Position numbers and translations under genes: made by a program. A stretch of 64,000 bases of DNA from Parasutterella muris (GTDB lineage: Bacteria > Pseudomonadota > Gammaproteobacteria > Burkholderiales > Burkholderiaceae_F). Shown one piece after another: positions 1-9,263 of the stretch. The stretch is taken from positions 53,752 to 117,751 of the forward strand of contig NZ_CALPCV010000005.1 in NCBI RefSeq assembly GCF_943193095.1, in the 5' to 3' direction. How positions within the stretch are numbered: position 1 is the stretch's first letter; each line of letters opens with the position of its first letter. The notes beneath the pieces are model-generated. The model was not told where the DNA came from and searched no databases. It worked only from the letters and a program-made list of their open reading frames with translations.

Positions 1-183
1 GTCCTTGTCTCAATTTTCGGAAAGGAGCATGACGAGGCGCTGGAGCTGATGTATGAAGCGCATAAAACCGGGCAGGCTCAGGTCGGTACTTATTCTAAAG
101 ACGTTGCTGAAACTAAAATCTTTGAAGTGACGGAGCTCGCTGAAGAAAATGGTTATCCGCTTCGCATGAAAATGGAAAAATAA
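1..183 (+). CDS. clpS: ClpS adaptor, C-terminal part (partial at window edge)
   Basis: The first 60 codons of frame 1 are open and end at TAA 181-183. The encoded tail includes GKEHDEALELMYEAHKTGQA and a terminal RMKMEK, which matches the C-terminal half of ClpS, the adaptor that hands N-degron substrates to ClpA. It lies 12 nt before clpA, the usual clpS-clpA order, so the two are probably co-transcribed. The N-terminal half is outside the window. Confidence 0.85.
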   Translation, partial: VLVSIFGKEHDEALELMYEAHKTGQAQVGTYSKDVAETKIFEVTELAEENGYPLRMKMEK

Positions 184-195
184 AAACAGTTAAGC

Positions 196-2373
196 ATGGC
201 TAAGTTTTCAAAAGATCTGACGCACGCTATCGGCGCCGCAGCTGACAGAGCAAGCGCCGACAAGGCGGAATTTATTTCGCTCGAATATTTGCTTTGGGCG
301 CTTATTCAGGAGCCCGAGGTAAAAGACGCACTAAGAAAAGAGGGTTTGAGAGAGCGCCGGCTTGAAGCAGGACTCGATCGTTTTCTTCGGGATCAGACGG
401 GCTTTAATCGTCTGGGCGAAAAAACCGATCCGAGACCGACGATTGGTGTCGAGAGAGTGATTAATCGGGCTGCGGACACATTGGTTAAAAGCAATTCGCT
501 CAGACCGCTTAACTGTCTGGATGTTCTTGTCGCGATCGAAGAAGATGAAGATTCCGACGCGGCTTTCTTTCTGAAGCAGTTCGGCATCAGACCGAGTGAG
601 CTGACGCAAACCGATGATCGGGAAATCTCGCAGGAGCAGCCCGAAGATGAAGGCGGAGCCGTGTATGCCCGCTGTGATATTTGGGCCGCCAATGACGCAT
701 TTGATCCGCTTGTCGGCCGACAGGAGGAAATCGATCGGCTGATTCTGGCATTCTCCAGAAAAATAAAGAGCAGCGCTTTGATCGTGGGCGAACGCGGCGT
801 CGGAAAGACGACGCTTGCTCAGGGCATTGCGCGCCTCATCGCGCAGGATCTTATGCCCGACAGGCTGAAAGGGATGAAGTTCTGCGCGCTCAATTTCAGC
901 GCTCTCAAGAGCGGATGCCTCTTCTATGGAGATTTAACTAAACGTTTTCGAGACTTTATCGACTCAGTCACGAGAGACAGCAGCGCTATCGTCTTTCTTG
1001 ACGATATGCATAAGATTCTTAACGGCAGCAGTGCTGACGAGTTCGCTGATTTGCTCGCGATGATGCTCGCGCACCCCAAAATTCATGTGCTTGGCGCTTC
1101 TACGCACCGCGGTCTGCGCACAGCGGAAAAAAATATCTCTTCCCTGATATCGTATTTCCAAAAAATTGACTTGCGGGAGCTGTCGGCAGAAGATTCGCTC
1201 AAAATTCTCTCCCAAAAGAGAAAATACTTTGAATTATTCCATCACGTGAAATACAGCGACGAAATACTCTCGAAGATCGTCAAACTTTCGGAGTATGTCT
1301 CTAACGGAAAACTGCCCGATAAAGCCGTGGACATCATGGACGAGGCGGGCGCGATTCACTATCTGAGCAAAAGCGCGGATCCGCTGGTGACGACAGACGA
1401 AGTTGAACGAGTGATCGCTAAACTCGCGCGTATTCCTGAGCAGAAGGTCTCGGAAAGCGGCGGGGAGTCGCTTCGTAATCTGTCCGATAATCTGAAAAAA
1501 GTAATCTTCGGCCAGGACCATGCGATTGATGCGGTTGTGAATGCGATCAAACTCTCAAAGAGCGGTTTGGCTGATAAGGAAAAGCTGATCGGCTCCTTCC
1601 TTCTTGCCGGACCGACCGGCGTAGGTAAGACCGAATTGGCTAAGCAGGTCGCCAAGCAGATGGGGATGGAATTTATCCGTTTTGATATGAGCGAATATTC
1701 GGAAGAGTATTCAGTTTCCAAACTTCTTGGCTCCGCGCCCGGCTACGTGGGCTATCAGGAGGGAGGCCGGCTGACGGAAGCAGTCAGCCGCACGCCCCAT
1801 GCGGTGCTCCTGCTCGACGAAATCGAGAAGGCACATCCGGCAATCTATAACGTTCTGCTTCAGGTCATGGACTACGGGATGCTGACCGACTCAAGCGGCA
1901 AGACCGTGGATTTCAGAAATATCCTCCTGCTGATGACGACCAATGCGGGTGCAGCTGACTACGAAAAGCGAACCATCGGATTTGACAGCACTCAGGGCGC
2001 GGTCAACGGCGCTCGGGGCATCAGTGCCGCGTTTGCGCCTGAATTTAGAAACCGACTTGACGAAGTCCTGCACTTTAATCGTTTGGGTCGAGAACAGGTC
2101 GCGCTTGTGGCGGATAAACTCCTCAAGGAACTCAGCCGTCAGCTTGCGGAAAAGAATATTTCCATGACATACACCGAGGCGCTGAAAGCGCATCTTATCG
2201 CGCACGGTTTTGATCCGCTTCTCGGCGCCCGCCCGATGATTTCGTATATTCAGCGCTCGATCAAGCGCGAGCTCGCCAATGAGATGCTCTTCGGACGCCT
2301 GCAGAAAAAAAACAGCGTCACGATTGACGCTGATGAAAAAGATCAAATTCGCTTTGTGTATGAACACGAATAA
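196..2373 (+). CDS. clpA: ClpA, ATPase subunit of the ClpAP protease
   Basis: This 725-aa protein is the hexameric AAA+ unfoldase that feeds substrates into ClpP in the cytoplasm. It has an N-terminal Clp-N repeat domain (about residues 1-145), a first AAA module with Walker A GERGVGKTT near residue 198, and a second with GPTGVGKTE near residue 473. The sensor and C-terminal D2-small domain contains FDPLLGARPM. There is no long middle domain, which separates it from ClpB. Length is close to the usual 750 aa. clpS precedes it directly. Its stop converges with dut on the other strand. Confidence 0.95.
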   Translation: MAKFSKDLTHAIGAAADRASADKAEFISLEYLLWALIQEPEVKDALRKEGLRERRLEAGLDRFLRDQTGFNRLGEKTDPRPTIGVERVINRAADTLVKSNSLRPLNCLDVLVAIEEDEDSDAAFFLKQFGIRPSELTQTDDREISQEQPEDEGGAVYARCDIWAANDAFDPLVGRQEEIDRLILAFSRKIKSSALIVGERGVGKTTLAQGIARLIAQDLMPDRLKGMKFCALNFSALKSGCLFYGDLTKRFRDFIDSVTRDSSAIVFLDDMHKILNGSSADEFADLLAMMLAHPKIHVLGASTHRGLRTAEKNISSLISYFQKIDLRELSAEDSLKILSQKRKYFELFHHVKYSDEILSKIVKLSEYVSNGKLPDKAVDIMDEAGAIHYLSKSADPLVTTDEVERVIAKLARIPEQKVSESGGESLRNLSDNLKKVIFGQDHAIDAVVNAIKLSKSGLADKEKLIGSFLLAGPTGVGKTELAKQVAKQMGMEFIRFDMSEYSEEYSVSKLLGSAPGYVGYQEGGRLTEAVSRTPHAVLLLDEIEKAHPAIYNVLLQVMDYGMLTDSSGKTVDFRNILLLMTTNAGAADYEKRTIGFDSTQGAVNGARGISAAFAPEFRNRLDEVLHFNRLGREQVALVADKLLKELSRQLAEKNISMTYTEALKAHLIAHGFDPLLGARPMISYIQRSIKRELANEMLFGRLQKKNSVTIDADEKDQIRFVYEHE

Positions 2374-2380
2374 GCGCGGC

Positions 2381-2827
2381 TTAGGATCGGCCTGAAGAGC
2401 CGAAGCCGCTGCTTCCGCGTTCACTCGCCTGGAATTCTTCTACGATTTCAAATTCAGGCTGAAGCACCGGAACGATAACCAGCTGCGCGATGCGTTCCAT
2501 CGGCTCAATGGTGTACGGTTTATCAGAGCGGTTCCAGCAGGAAACCATCAGTTCGCCCTGATAATCCGAATCAATCAGTCCGACCAAGTTGCCGAGCACG
2601 ATTCCGTGTTTGTGGCCAAGACCGGAGCGGGGAAGAAGCATTGCTGCGTAAGACGGATCGTTTAAGAAGAGCGCAAAGCCGGTTTTAATCAGCTCGCACT
2701 TTCCGCTTTCAATCGTCAGCGGCTCGTCAATGGCGGCTCTGAGATCCAAGCCGGCGGAGCCCGCAGATGCGTATGAGGGCATATTGCCGCTGATGCGTTT
2801 ATCTAGAATTTTGATTTGTGCTTTCAT
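2381..2827 (-). CDS. dut: dUTP diphosphatase
   Basis: This 148-aa protein is the trimeric dUTPase that hydrolyses dUTP to dUMP and pyrophosphate. All five family motifs are visible: SAGSAGLDLRA, LPRSGLGHKHG, GLIDSDYQGELMVS, IEPMERIAQLVI and the C-terminal glycine-rich arm ERGSSGFGSSG. The start was set at the ATG at 2827, giving MKAQIKILDK; the frame stays open upstream but that sequence does not look like dUTPase. The gene overlaps the end of coaBC by 29 nt, so it is translationally linked and is the last gene of the operon. Confidence 0.93.
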   Translation of the reverse strand: MKAQIKILDKRISGNMPSYASAGSAGLDLRAAIDEPLTIESGKCELIKTGFALFLNDPSYAAMLLPRSGLGHKHGIVLGNLVGLIDSDYQGELMVSCWNRSDKPYTIEPMERIAQLVIVPVLQPEFEIVEEFQASERGSSGFGSSGRS

Positions 2828-4022
2828 GCGTTTTTTGAGAAAGAATGTTGGATGCCTCAAGAATAATGCGCTGAGCAAGTTCTTCCTTGCTCATTTCTTC
2901 AAGCGCTTCGGCGCCTGCCTTGGTGATGAAATAAGCCCGGTTGCTGTCCTGTCCGATTGCTGAGGAGTGATTGGCGACAATGAGATCGGCGCCTTTTTTC
3001 TGAAGCTTTTTCATGCCGTTTTCGACGAGATCCTCGGATTCGGCGGCAAAGCCGACGCAGACTCGACATAAACCGCTTTTGGCAGTTTCCTGCAGAATGT
3101 CCGGATTTTTAACGAGCGTTAGTGTGAGCGTCTCAGTGCTGTCCTCTTTTTTGATTTTTTTCGCAGAAGGATTTTCGACGCGGAAATCACATACTGCGGC
3201 AACCGAAATAAAAATATCCGGATGCTGATGCGCGGCTTCCTGAAGGACGGCGCTCTTCATATCCTGAGCGCCTGTCACACTGATGAGCCGCACGCCGTGC
3301 GGTATCCGGGCGGAAACTGCACCGGAGACGAGCGTGACTTCCGCACCCGCGTTGCGGGCCGCCTTAGCAATGGCGGCCGCCTGCTTGCCTGAGGAAAGGT
3401 TAGTAATTCCGCGCACCGGATCAATCGCTTCAAATGTCGGACCGCCCGTTATGAGAACACGTTTGCCTTCAAGAACTTTGGGCGTAAAAACCGCTTCAAT
3501 GTCTTCAAGAAGGTGCTGAGGCTCGCTCATTCTGCCGCTGCCGTTCTCTCCGCAGGCGAGTTCTCCACTATCCGGCCCGCTGAAAAAAACTCCGTCACAC
3601 TGAAGCTGACATACATTTCTCTGTGTTACGACGTTATTCCACATCCGGACATTCATCGCCGGCGCGATAAGAAGTGGGCAGGCGCGCGCGAGAATTGTCG
3701 TACTGACCAAGTCGTCGGCAATGCCGCAGGCGGTTTTGGCGATGATATTGGCGGTCGCGGGTGCGATCACCATTAAGTCGCATCCGTCACGAAGTGCAAT
3801 ATGCGCAAGCGGTACCGACGGATTGAACTGATCGGTTTCGACCGGATGGCCGCTGAGCGCTTCAAAGGTGGTTTTTCCAACGAACTGCTCGGCGACCTTG
3901 GTCATCATGACCCGAACTTCAGCACCGGACTTCACAAGAAGACGGACGAGCTCACAGGCTTTGTAAGCGGCAATTCCGCCGCTGACGCCCAGCAGGATCC
4001 GTTTGTTTTTTAAGACGGACAT
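2799..4022 (-). CDS. coaBC: Bifunctional phosphopantothenoylcysteine decarboxylase/phosphopantothenate-cysteine ligase
   Basis: This 407-aa enzyme carries out steps 2 and 3 of coenzyme A synthesis from 4'-phosphopantothenate. The N-terminal flavoprotein half (CoaC) shows GGIAAYKACELVRLL and the PAMNVRMWNN substrate-binding motif. The C-terminal CoaB half shows GPTFEAIDPVRGITNLSSGK and the Lys-rich SAKKIKKE segment used by the CTP-dependent ligase. It lies between lspA and dut on the minus strand with an 18-nt gap before and an overlap after. The coaBC-dut pairing is common in proteobacteria. Confidence 0.95.
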   Translation of the reverse strand: MSVLKNKRILLGVSGGIAAYKACELVRLLVKSGAEVRVMMTKVAEQFVGKTTFEALSGHPVETDQFNPSVPLAHIALRDGCDLMVIAPATANIIAKTACGIADDLVSTTILARACPLLIAPAMNVRMWNNVVTQRNVCQLQCDGVFFSGPDSGELACGENGSGRMSEPQHLLEDIEAVFTPKVLEGKRVLITGGPTFEAIDPVRGITNLSSGKQAAAIAKAARNAGAEVTLVSGAVSARIPHGVRLISVTGAQDMKSAVLQEAAHQHPDIFISVAAVCDFRVENPSAKKIKKEDSTETLTLTLVKNPDILQETAKSGLCRVCVGFAAESEDLVENGMKKLQKKGADLIVANHSSAIGQDSNRAYFITKAGAEALEEMSKEELAQRIILEASNILSQKTHESTNQNSR

Positions 4023-4039
4023 GTTATTCCTTTTAAGTG

Positions 4040-4543
4040 CTATTTCTTAGAAAAGAAAAATTCCACAAGGACAACAATAAAGGCTCCGACACAGATGCAG
4101 ATGTCGGCGACATTAAACGCAGGCCAATGGTAGCCCGCGAGGTGGAAATCAAGAAAGTCAACGACGACTCCGATCGTGAGTCGGTCGTAGGCATTCGCAA
4201 GCGCGCCGGACATAACAAGCGAGAGTCCGAGGCAAAGCAGTTTTTCTTGGCTTTTTCTTGCGATCAGAATACAAATAACAAAGCTGACGACGAGTGCGAG
4301 TCCGGCAAAAAGGGGTTTCTGCCAGCCGCCCGCGTCTGCAAGGAAAGAGAATGCCGCGCCGCTGTTGTAGGCAACGACAAGATTAAAGAAATCAGTGATT
4401 TTGCGGCTGTCGCCGACAATCATCTGATGCTGGACCCAATCCTTTGTCCACTGATCAAGTCCGAACAGAAGCGCTGCAAAAACCAGCCAGCCCAAAAGGG
4501 CCGGCCAGTTCCAGCCGCTGTTGATAGCGGTATTTTTTTTCAT
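4040..4543 (-). CDS. lspA: Prolipoprotein signal peptidase (SPase II)
   Basis: This 167-aa inner-membrane aspartyl protease cleaves lipoprotein signal peptides. Four hydrophobic segments are present. The family motifs DQWTKDWV, NSGAAFSFL, GALANAYDRL and FNVADICI include the two catalytic aspartates (in AYDRL and NVADI). Its ATG overlaps the ileS stop codon as TGATG, so translation is probably coupled. The ileS-lspA order is widely conserved. Confidence 0.95.
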   Translation of the reverse strand: MKKNTAINSGWNWPALLGWLVFAALLFGLDQWTKDWVQHQMIVGDSRKITDFFNLVVAYNSGAAFSFLADAGGWQKPLFAGLALVVSFVICILIARKSQEKLLCLGLSLVMSGALANAYDRLTIGVVVDFLDFHLAGYHWPAFNVADICICVGAFIVVLVEFFFSKK

Positions 4544-7410
4544 CAGGCGAAACGTCTGGTTTCAGGAGTTCCGAAAAGATTTCCGATGCAGCGGCAGCAG
4601 AGAGTCGGATAGTTCTTGTCACAACCAACGTCTTCCTTGTACTGCCAGCATCTTTCGCATTTCGGCGCGGAGCTCGGTTTGACCGTGATTTCGCGTTTGT
4701 CGCTGACACCGTCAAGTGTTGCCTTGCTGGTGATCATGACAAAGGAAAGCTCATCGCCAAGCTGAGAAATGACATCGTATTCGGGCTGAGGAAGCTTCAT
4801 AGAGACTTCGCCCTGCAGTGAGGAGCCAAGCTGACCCTTTTCACGCAGTCTTTCCAGTTCAACCTGAACGTCAGAGCGCACCGCTCGAATCAAAGCCCAC
4901 TTGTTGAGAAGCTCGGCGCTTTCTTTAACGTGCGGCAGATCGGTGAATTTCTCAATGAAAATCGAGCCCTTATTGTTCGGGTTGAAGCAGGCATAGGCTT
5001 CTTCCGCGGTAAAGGACAGCACCGGAGCGAGAAGCTTCAGAAGCGTATCAGTGATGTACCAAAGACCGGTCTGTGCACTGCGGCGAGCTTGTCCGTTGGC
5101 TCCGGTCGTGTAGAGACGGTCTTTAAGAATATCAAGATAGAATCCGCCTAAGTCATCACTCGCAAAAAGCAGAAGCGCTGAGCAAGCGGTATGGAACTCA
5201 TACTTCGAATAACGTTCGCGGATTTCCTGCTGAAGCTGCTGCATGCGCGCAATTGCCCAGCGGTCAATTTCAACCATGTCTTCAATTGCGACCGCATCCT
5301 TGTTAATGTCAAAGTCGGAGACGTTGGCAAGCAGGAAGCGGATGGTGTTGCGGAATCTTCTGTAGCCCTCTACGGTGCCTTTGAGAATTCTTTCGCCAAG
5401 ACCGATTTCAGCGGTGTAGTCGGAGAGACCAACCCAAAGACGAAGAATTTCAGCGCCGTAACGGTCAGAGATTTCAGACGGTGCAATGACGTTACCGAGA
5501 GACTTGCTCATCTTTCGGCCTTGCTCGTCAACTGTAAAGCCGTGTGTCAGAAGCGCCTGATACGGAGGTCTGCCGTCGATGGCGGAGCCGGTGAGCAGAG
5601 AAGAGTGGAACCAGCCGCGGTGCTGGTCGCTGCCTTCAAGATAGAGATCTGCCGGGTAGGTCAGCTTGTCGGCATGCGAGCCGCGCATAACGGTGACGTG
5701 CGTTGTGCCGGAGTCAAACCAAACGTCCAGAATGTCACTGGATTTTTCGTATTTATCCGTGTCTTTGTCGATCAGATCTTCGACTTTGACGCGTGTCCAT
5801 GCCTCGATGCCGTCTTTTTCAACCATATCAGCAACTTTGCGCAGGATAGCGAGTGTATCCGGATGCAGCTTGCCCGTCTCTTTATTGATCAGGAAAGGCA
5901 GCGGCACGCCCCAGTTTCTCTGTCTGGAAATACACCAGTCGGGACGATTGGCGATCATGTTGTGCAGTCTGGCTTCGCCCCATGCAGGAATAAACTCGGT
6001 ACGGTCAACCCCTTCAAGCGCGGTTTTACGCAGAGGATCTGCAGGAGCGTCAGCGCTGAAGACTCCTTTGGTGTCCGCATTGGGTTCATCCATGCGGATA
6101 AACCACTGGTTGGTGGCACGGTAAATCAGCGGTGTCTTATGACGCCAGCAGTTCATGTAGCTGTGCACCATGCTGCCGCGGGAGAGCAGGTTGCCGGTAA
6201 TCTGGAGCGTGTCCAGGATCTTGTCTTTGGCTTTCCAAATGTTCAGTCCGCCAAAGAGCGGCAGAGACTCGCTGTAGCTGCCGTTGCCCATCACAGGGTT
6301 CAGGATGTCGCCATTAGTGATTCCGTTTGCCTTGCAGGAGACAAAGTCATCCACACCGTATGCAGGCGCAGAGTGAACGATACCGGTACCGGCAGTGGCG
6401 TCGACGTAATCGGCGAGGAATACCGGAGAGAAGCGGTCGTAGAAGGGGTCCATCTCGCAAAGCGGATGTTTAAAGCGCAGTCCCTGGAACTCGCTGCCTT
6501 TGGCTTTAGCGACCGGTTTGCCTTCGAGGCCGAAACGCTTCAGGGATTCTTCGTACAAAGATTCCGCCAGAACGAACATGCGGTTGGGCGTATCAACAAG
6601 AACGTAATCCAGTTCGGGATTCATGTTGAGCGCTTGGTTGGCAGGGATTGTCCACGGAGTGGTTGTCCAAATCACAGCGGCGACAGGCTTATCGCATTTG
6701 TAATTAAAGATCTGTTCCAGACGAGGTTTGTCTTCCGCGGAAATCGGGAACGCAGTATCCAGTGTCGGAGAAGACTTGTCCGCATATTCGACTTCAGCTT
6801 CCGCAAGCGCGCTCTGGCAGTCAAAACACCAGTTCACGGGCTTGAGGCCGCGGTAAACAAAGCCTTTTTCAAGGATGACGCCAAGCGCACGGATTTCTTC
6901 GGCTTCGGTTTCAGGGCGCATCGTCAGATACGGATCGCTCCAGTCACCGAGCACGCCGAGACGCTGGAACCCAGCCATCTGGTTTTTGATCTGCTCTTTG
7001 GCGTATTCACGGCATTTCTGCATGACTTCTTCTTTAGGAAGATTCTTGCCAAATTTTTTCTCAATCTGAATTTCAATCGGCATTCCGTGGCAGTCCCAGC
7101 CCGGAACGTAAGGTGCGTCAAAGCCTTCAAGCGTCTTTGTCTTGAGAATGATGTCCTTCAGAATTTTGTTGACAGCGTGGCCGACATGAATGTTTCCGTT
7201 GGCATACGGAGGGCCGTCATGCAGCAGGAAGCGCTTTTCGCCTTTTCTGGCTGCGCGAATTTTCCCGTACACGTCTTTTTCCAGCCAATCCTTAATCCAG
7301 CCGGGTTCACGGGCAGGCAGATTGCCTCTCATGGGAAAGGGTGTATCAGGAAGATTCAGCGGATATTTTTTAGCGGCTTCCTTAGCCGCGGCGTCATTTT
7401 TTTTACTCAT
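4543..7410 (-). CDS. ileS: Isoleucyl-tRNA synthetase
   Basis: This 955-aa class I synthetase charges tRNA-Ile. The HIGH-type motif is in PYANGNIHVGHAVNK near residue 75 and KMSKSLGNV lies in the second half. The C-terminal zinc finger is visible as CERCWQY followed by CCRC. The editing (CP1) domain lies between them. Length is typical for the bacterial zinc-containing form. It is the second gene of the ribF-ileS-lspA-coaBC-dut operon. This genome also needs it to charge the lysidine-modified tRNA-Ile2 encoded at 29.6 kb. Confidence 0.97.
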   Translation of the reverse strand: MSKKNDAAAKEAAKKYPLNLPDTPFPMRGNLPAREPGWIKDWLEKDVYGKIRAARKGEKRFLLHDGPPYANGNIHVGHAVNKILKDIILKTKTLEGFDAPYVPGWDCHGMPIEIQIEKKFGKNLPKEEVMQKCREYAKEQIKNQMAGFQRLGVLGDWSDPYLTMRPETEAEEIRALGVILEKGFVYRGLKPVNWCFDCQSALAEAEVEYADKSSPTLDTAFPISAEDKPRLEQIFNYKCDKPVAAVIWTTTPWTIPANQALNMNPELDYVLVDTPNRMFVLAESLYEESLKRFGLEGKPVAKAKGSEFQGLRFKHPLCEMDPFYDRFSPVFLADYVDATAGTGIVHSAPAYGVDDFVSCKANGITNGDILNPVMGNGSYSESLPLFGGLNIWKAKDKILDTLQITGNLLSRGSMVHSYMNCWRHKTPLIYRATNQWFIRMDEPNADTKGVFSADAPADPLRKTALEGVDRTEFIPAWGEARLHNMIANRPDWCISRQRNWGVPLPFLINKETGKLHPDTLAILRKVADMVEKDGIEAWTRVKVEDLIDKDTDKYEKSSDILDVWFDSGTTHVTVMRGSHADKLTYPADLYLEGSDQHRGWFHSSLLTGSAIDGRPPYQALLTHGFTVDEQGRKMSKSLGNVIAPSEISDRYGAEILRLWVGLSDYTAEIGLGERILKGTVEGYRRFRNTIRFLLANVSDFDINKDAVAIEDMVEIDRWAIARMQQLQQEIRERYSKYEFHTACSALLLFASDDLGGFYLDILKDRLYTTGANGQARRSAQTGLWYITDTLLKLLAPVLSFTAEEAYACFNPNNKGSIFIEKFTDLPHVKESAELLNKWALIRAVRSDVQVELERLREKGQLGSSLQGEVSMKLPQPEYDVISQLGDELSFVMITSKATLDGVSDKREITVKPSSAPKCERCWQYKEDVGCDKNYPTLCCRCIGNLFGTPETRRFA

Positions 7411-7443
7411 CTTTATTCCTTGGCCCCCTCGGGCTCTTCAAGG

Positions 7444-8391
7444 TTAAACGGATAATCCTAAGATTTGTTTTGCTTTGCGCTGGTCTTCTTCGATCGCAGC
7501 TCTCAGCTCTTCAAGGGAATTGAATTTCTTCTCTTCCCGAATCTTTGCAAAAAATTCCACTTTGAGAACCTGGTCATAAAGGTCTCCGTGGTAGTTAAAC
7601 AAGTGTGTTTCCAGCAGATACTCTCCGTGATCGGTGACGGTGGGACGTCTGCCGACACAGGCGACGCCTTCAATCGGTCTCGGCCCGATGCCGTGAACTT
7701 TGACGGCGTATACGCCTTCGATCGCGGGTTTCGATTTGGAGTAAGGCGGCAAAATGCGCTGATTCATTGTCGGAAAGCCGATCGTTCTGCCGATTTCCTT
7801 GCCGTGAAGCACGCGGCCGCTGATCATATAAGGGCGGCCGAGCATGTAGTTGGCAGACGGGATGTCGCCTTCAGCCAAAGCGTGCCGAATTCGAGAGCTC
7901 GAGATCGGCGCGACAGAGTGATAAAGCATCGGCATCGGATGAACTTCGAAATGAAATTCCTTCCCTAAGCTTTCCAGCAGTTTGATATCTCCGGCTCGTT
8001 TGGCGCCGAAGCGGAAATTCTCACCGACAGTAACCCAGCGGGCGTGCAGTCCGTCGACAAGAATCTCACGGACGAATTCATAAGGCGAAAGCGAAGCAAG
8101 ATGCGGTTCGAACTTAAGAATGTAAACGCGTTCGATGCCGCAGGCCTGGATAGCTTCCACCTTGTCATGAAGACTCAGGATGCGGCGCGGAGCGTCGTCG
8201 GGGTTAAAGTATTCTCTCGGATGAGGCTCAAAGGTCAGAACGGCCGGACAAAGCAGACGAGCACGAGCCGCATCTACCACTTCGTGAAGAAGCGCTTGGT
8301 GGCCGCGGTGCACACCGTCAAAATTGCCGATCGCTAAAGCGCAGTCAAGCCGATCTTCCGGCTTAGGCAGCCCTCTAAAAACTTTTTTCAT
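7444..8391 (-). CDS. ribF: Bifunctional riboflavin kinase/FAD synthetase
   Basis: This 315-aa enzyme makes FMN and then FAD. The N-terminal nucleotidyltransferase domain has GNFDGVHRGHQALL and ISSSRIRHALAEG. The C-terminal riboflavin kinase domain has GKEIGRTIGFPTMN. The start is the ATG at 8391, which is preceded by a strong GGAGG ribosome-binding site about 7 nt upstream; upstream in-frame codons do not resemble the family. It is the first gene of the minus-strand operon. Confidence 0.95.
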   Translation of the reverse strand: MKKVFRGLPKPEDRLDCALAIGNFDGVHRGHQALLHEVVDAARARLLCPAVLTFEPHPREYFNPDDAPRRILSLHDKVEAIQACGIERVYILKFEPHLASLSPYEFVREILVDGLHARWVTVGENFRFGAKRAGDIKLLESLGKEFHFEVHPMPMLYHSVAPISSSRIRHALAEGDIPSANYMLGRPYMISGRVLHGKEIGRTIGFPTMNQRILPPYSKSKPAIEGVYAVKVHGIGPRPIEGVACVGRRPTVTDHGEYLLETHLFNYHGDLYDQVLKVEFFAKIREEKKFNSLEELRAAIEEDQRKAKQILGLSV

Positions 8392-8456
8392 CCAAACCTC
8401 CGGGTGCGCGCTGCTGAGACAGGCGCACACCGCCCTTTAATGCACACAAAAGAACA

Positions 8457-8485
8457 ATTATAAAAGAGGCTGAGATCGCTTTGAA
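8457..8485 (-). promoter_or_regulatory. Probable sigma-70 promoter of the ribF operon
   Basis: On the minus strand a perfect TATAAT (8462-8457) follows TTCAAA (8485-8480) with a 17-bp spacer. The site lies 66-94 bp upstream of the ribF ATG, in the ribF/purN divergent region. No other -10 of this quality is nearby. Confidence 0.6.
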
Positions 8486-8583
8486 AAAACAGCAAAATAA
8501 ACTTGAAGCGTCAGTAGCGGAAAGTGAGTGAAAATGCTTATGAACGTGGCACAATCTCACTGTTTTACTCTTGGTGCGTAGCG

Positions 8584-9237
8584 ATGAAAAAAAATATAGT
8601 TGTCCTTATTTCGGGAAGGGGCAGTAATTTCAAGTCTGTATATGAAGCGAGCGTTCGTGAGAACTGGGCTGAAAAATACGGTTTATATATCAGCGGCGTG
8701 ATTTCCAACCGCGCTGATGCCAAAGGACTTGAATACGCGGCCTCCGTCGGCATTCCTTCCAAAGTGGTTGATCACAAGGGCTATGAAAGCCGAGGCGCTT
8801 TTGAAAAGGATCTCGCAGACGCCTGCGACGAGTTCGGCGCTGATCTGATCGTGCTTGCCGGCTTTATGCGCGTATTGACCCCGTACTTTGTAGATCGCTT
8901 CAGCGGCAGAATTCTTAACATTCATCCGGCGCTTCTTCCGCTTTTTACCGGACTTCATACCCACGAAAGGGCACTTCAGGCCGGCGTGCGCGTTCACGGT
9001 GTTACTGTTCACTTTGTATCGGCCGAACTGGACGGCGGACCGATTGTCGGTCAGGCCGCGGTACCGGTTTTGGCAAATGACACGCCTGAAATATTAGCCG
9101 CCCGCGTACTGGTGCAGGAGCATGTTCTTTATCCGCGAGCCGTGCGCCTTGTTGCGAGCGGCCGCGTGAAATTGGATGGAAATAAAGTGCTGATGGACGA
9201 AGAGGCGAGCAGAGAGCTTGCTATTTTGGCGCAGTAA
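8584..9237 (+). CDS. purN: Phosphoribosylglycinamide formyltransferase 1
   Basis: This 217-aa enzyme transfers the formyl group from 10-formyl-THF to GAR in purine synthesis. Visible motifs are the N-terminal phosphate-binding loop LISGRGSNF, the catalytic NIHPALLPLF (Asn and His) and the LDGGPIVGQ region with the catalytic Asp. The ATG at 8584 was chosen because MKKNIVVLISGRGSNF is the normal family start; the upstream in-frame extension is not conserved. It is divergent from ribF. Confidence 0.95.
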   Translation: MKKNIVVLISGRGSNFKSVYEASVRENWAEKYGLYISGVISNRADAKGLEYAASVGIPSKVVDHKGYESRGAFEKDLADACDEFGADLIVLAGFMRVLTPYFVDRFSGRILNIHPALLPLFTGLHTHERALQAGVRVHGVTVHFVSAELDGGPIVGQAAVPVLANDTPEILAARVLVQEHVLYPRAVRLVASGRVKLDGNKVLMDEEASRELAILAQ

Positions 9238-9263
9238 GACGTGTCCGTCGCATAGGAGCAGAA

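Noticed and set aside
2799..2878. Longer dUTPase start with an N-terminal extension
   Set aside because: The extra residues are read from inside coaBC and are not dUTPase-like; MKAQIKILDK is the family start.
5191..7455. A 754-codon open frame on the plus strand opposite ileS
   Set aside because: It is antisense to a clear, complete ileS, has no recognisable motif and arises from the codon pattern of the real gene.
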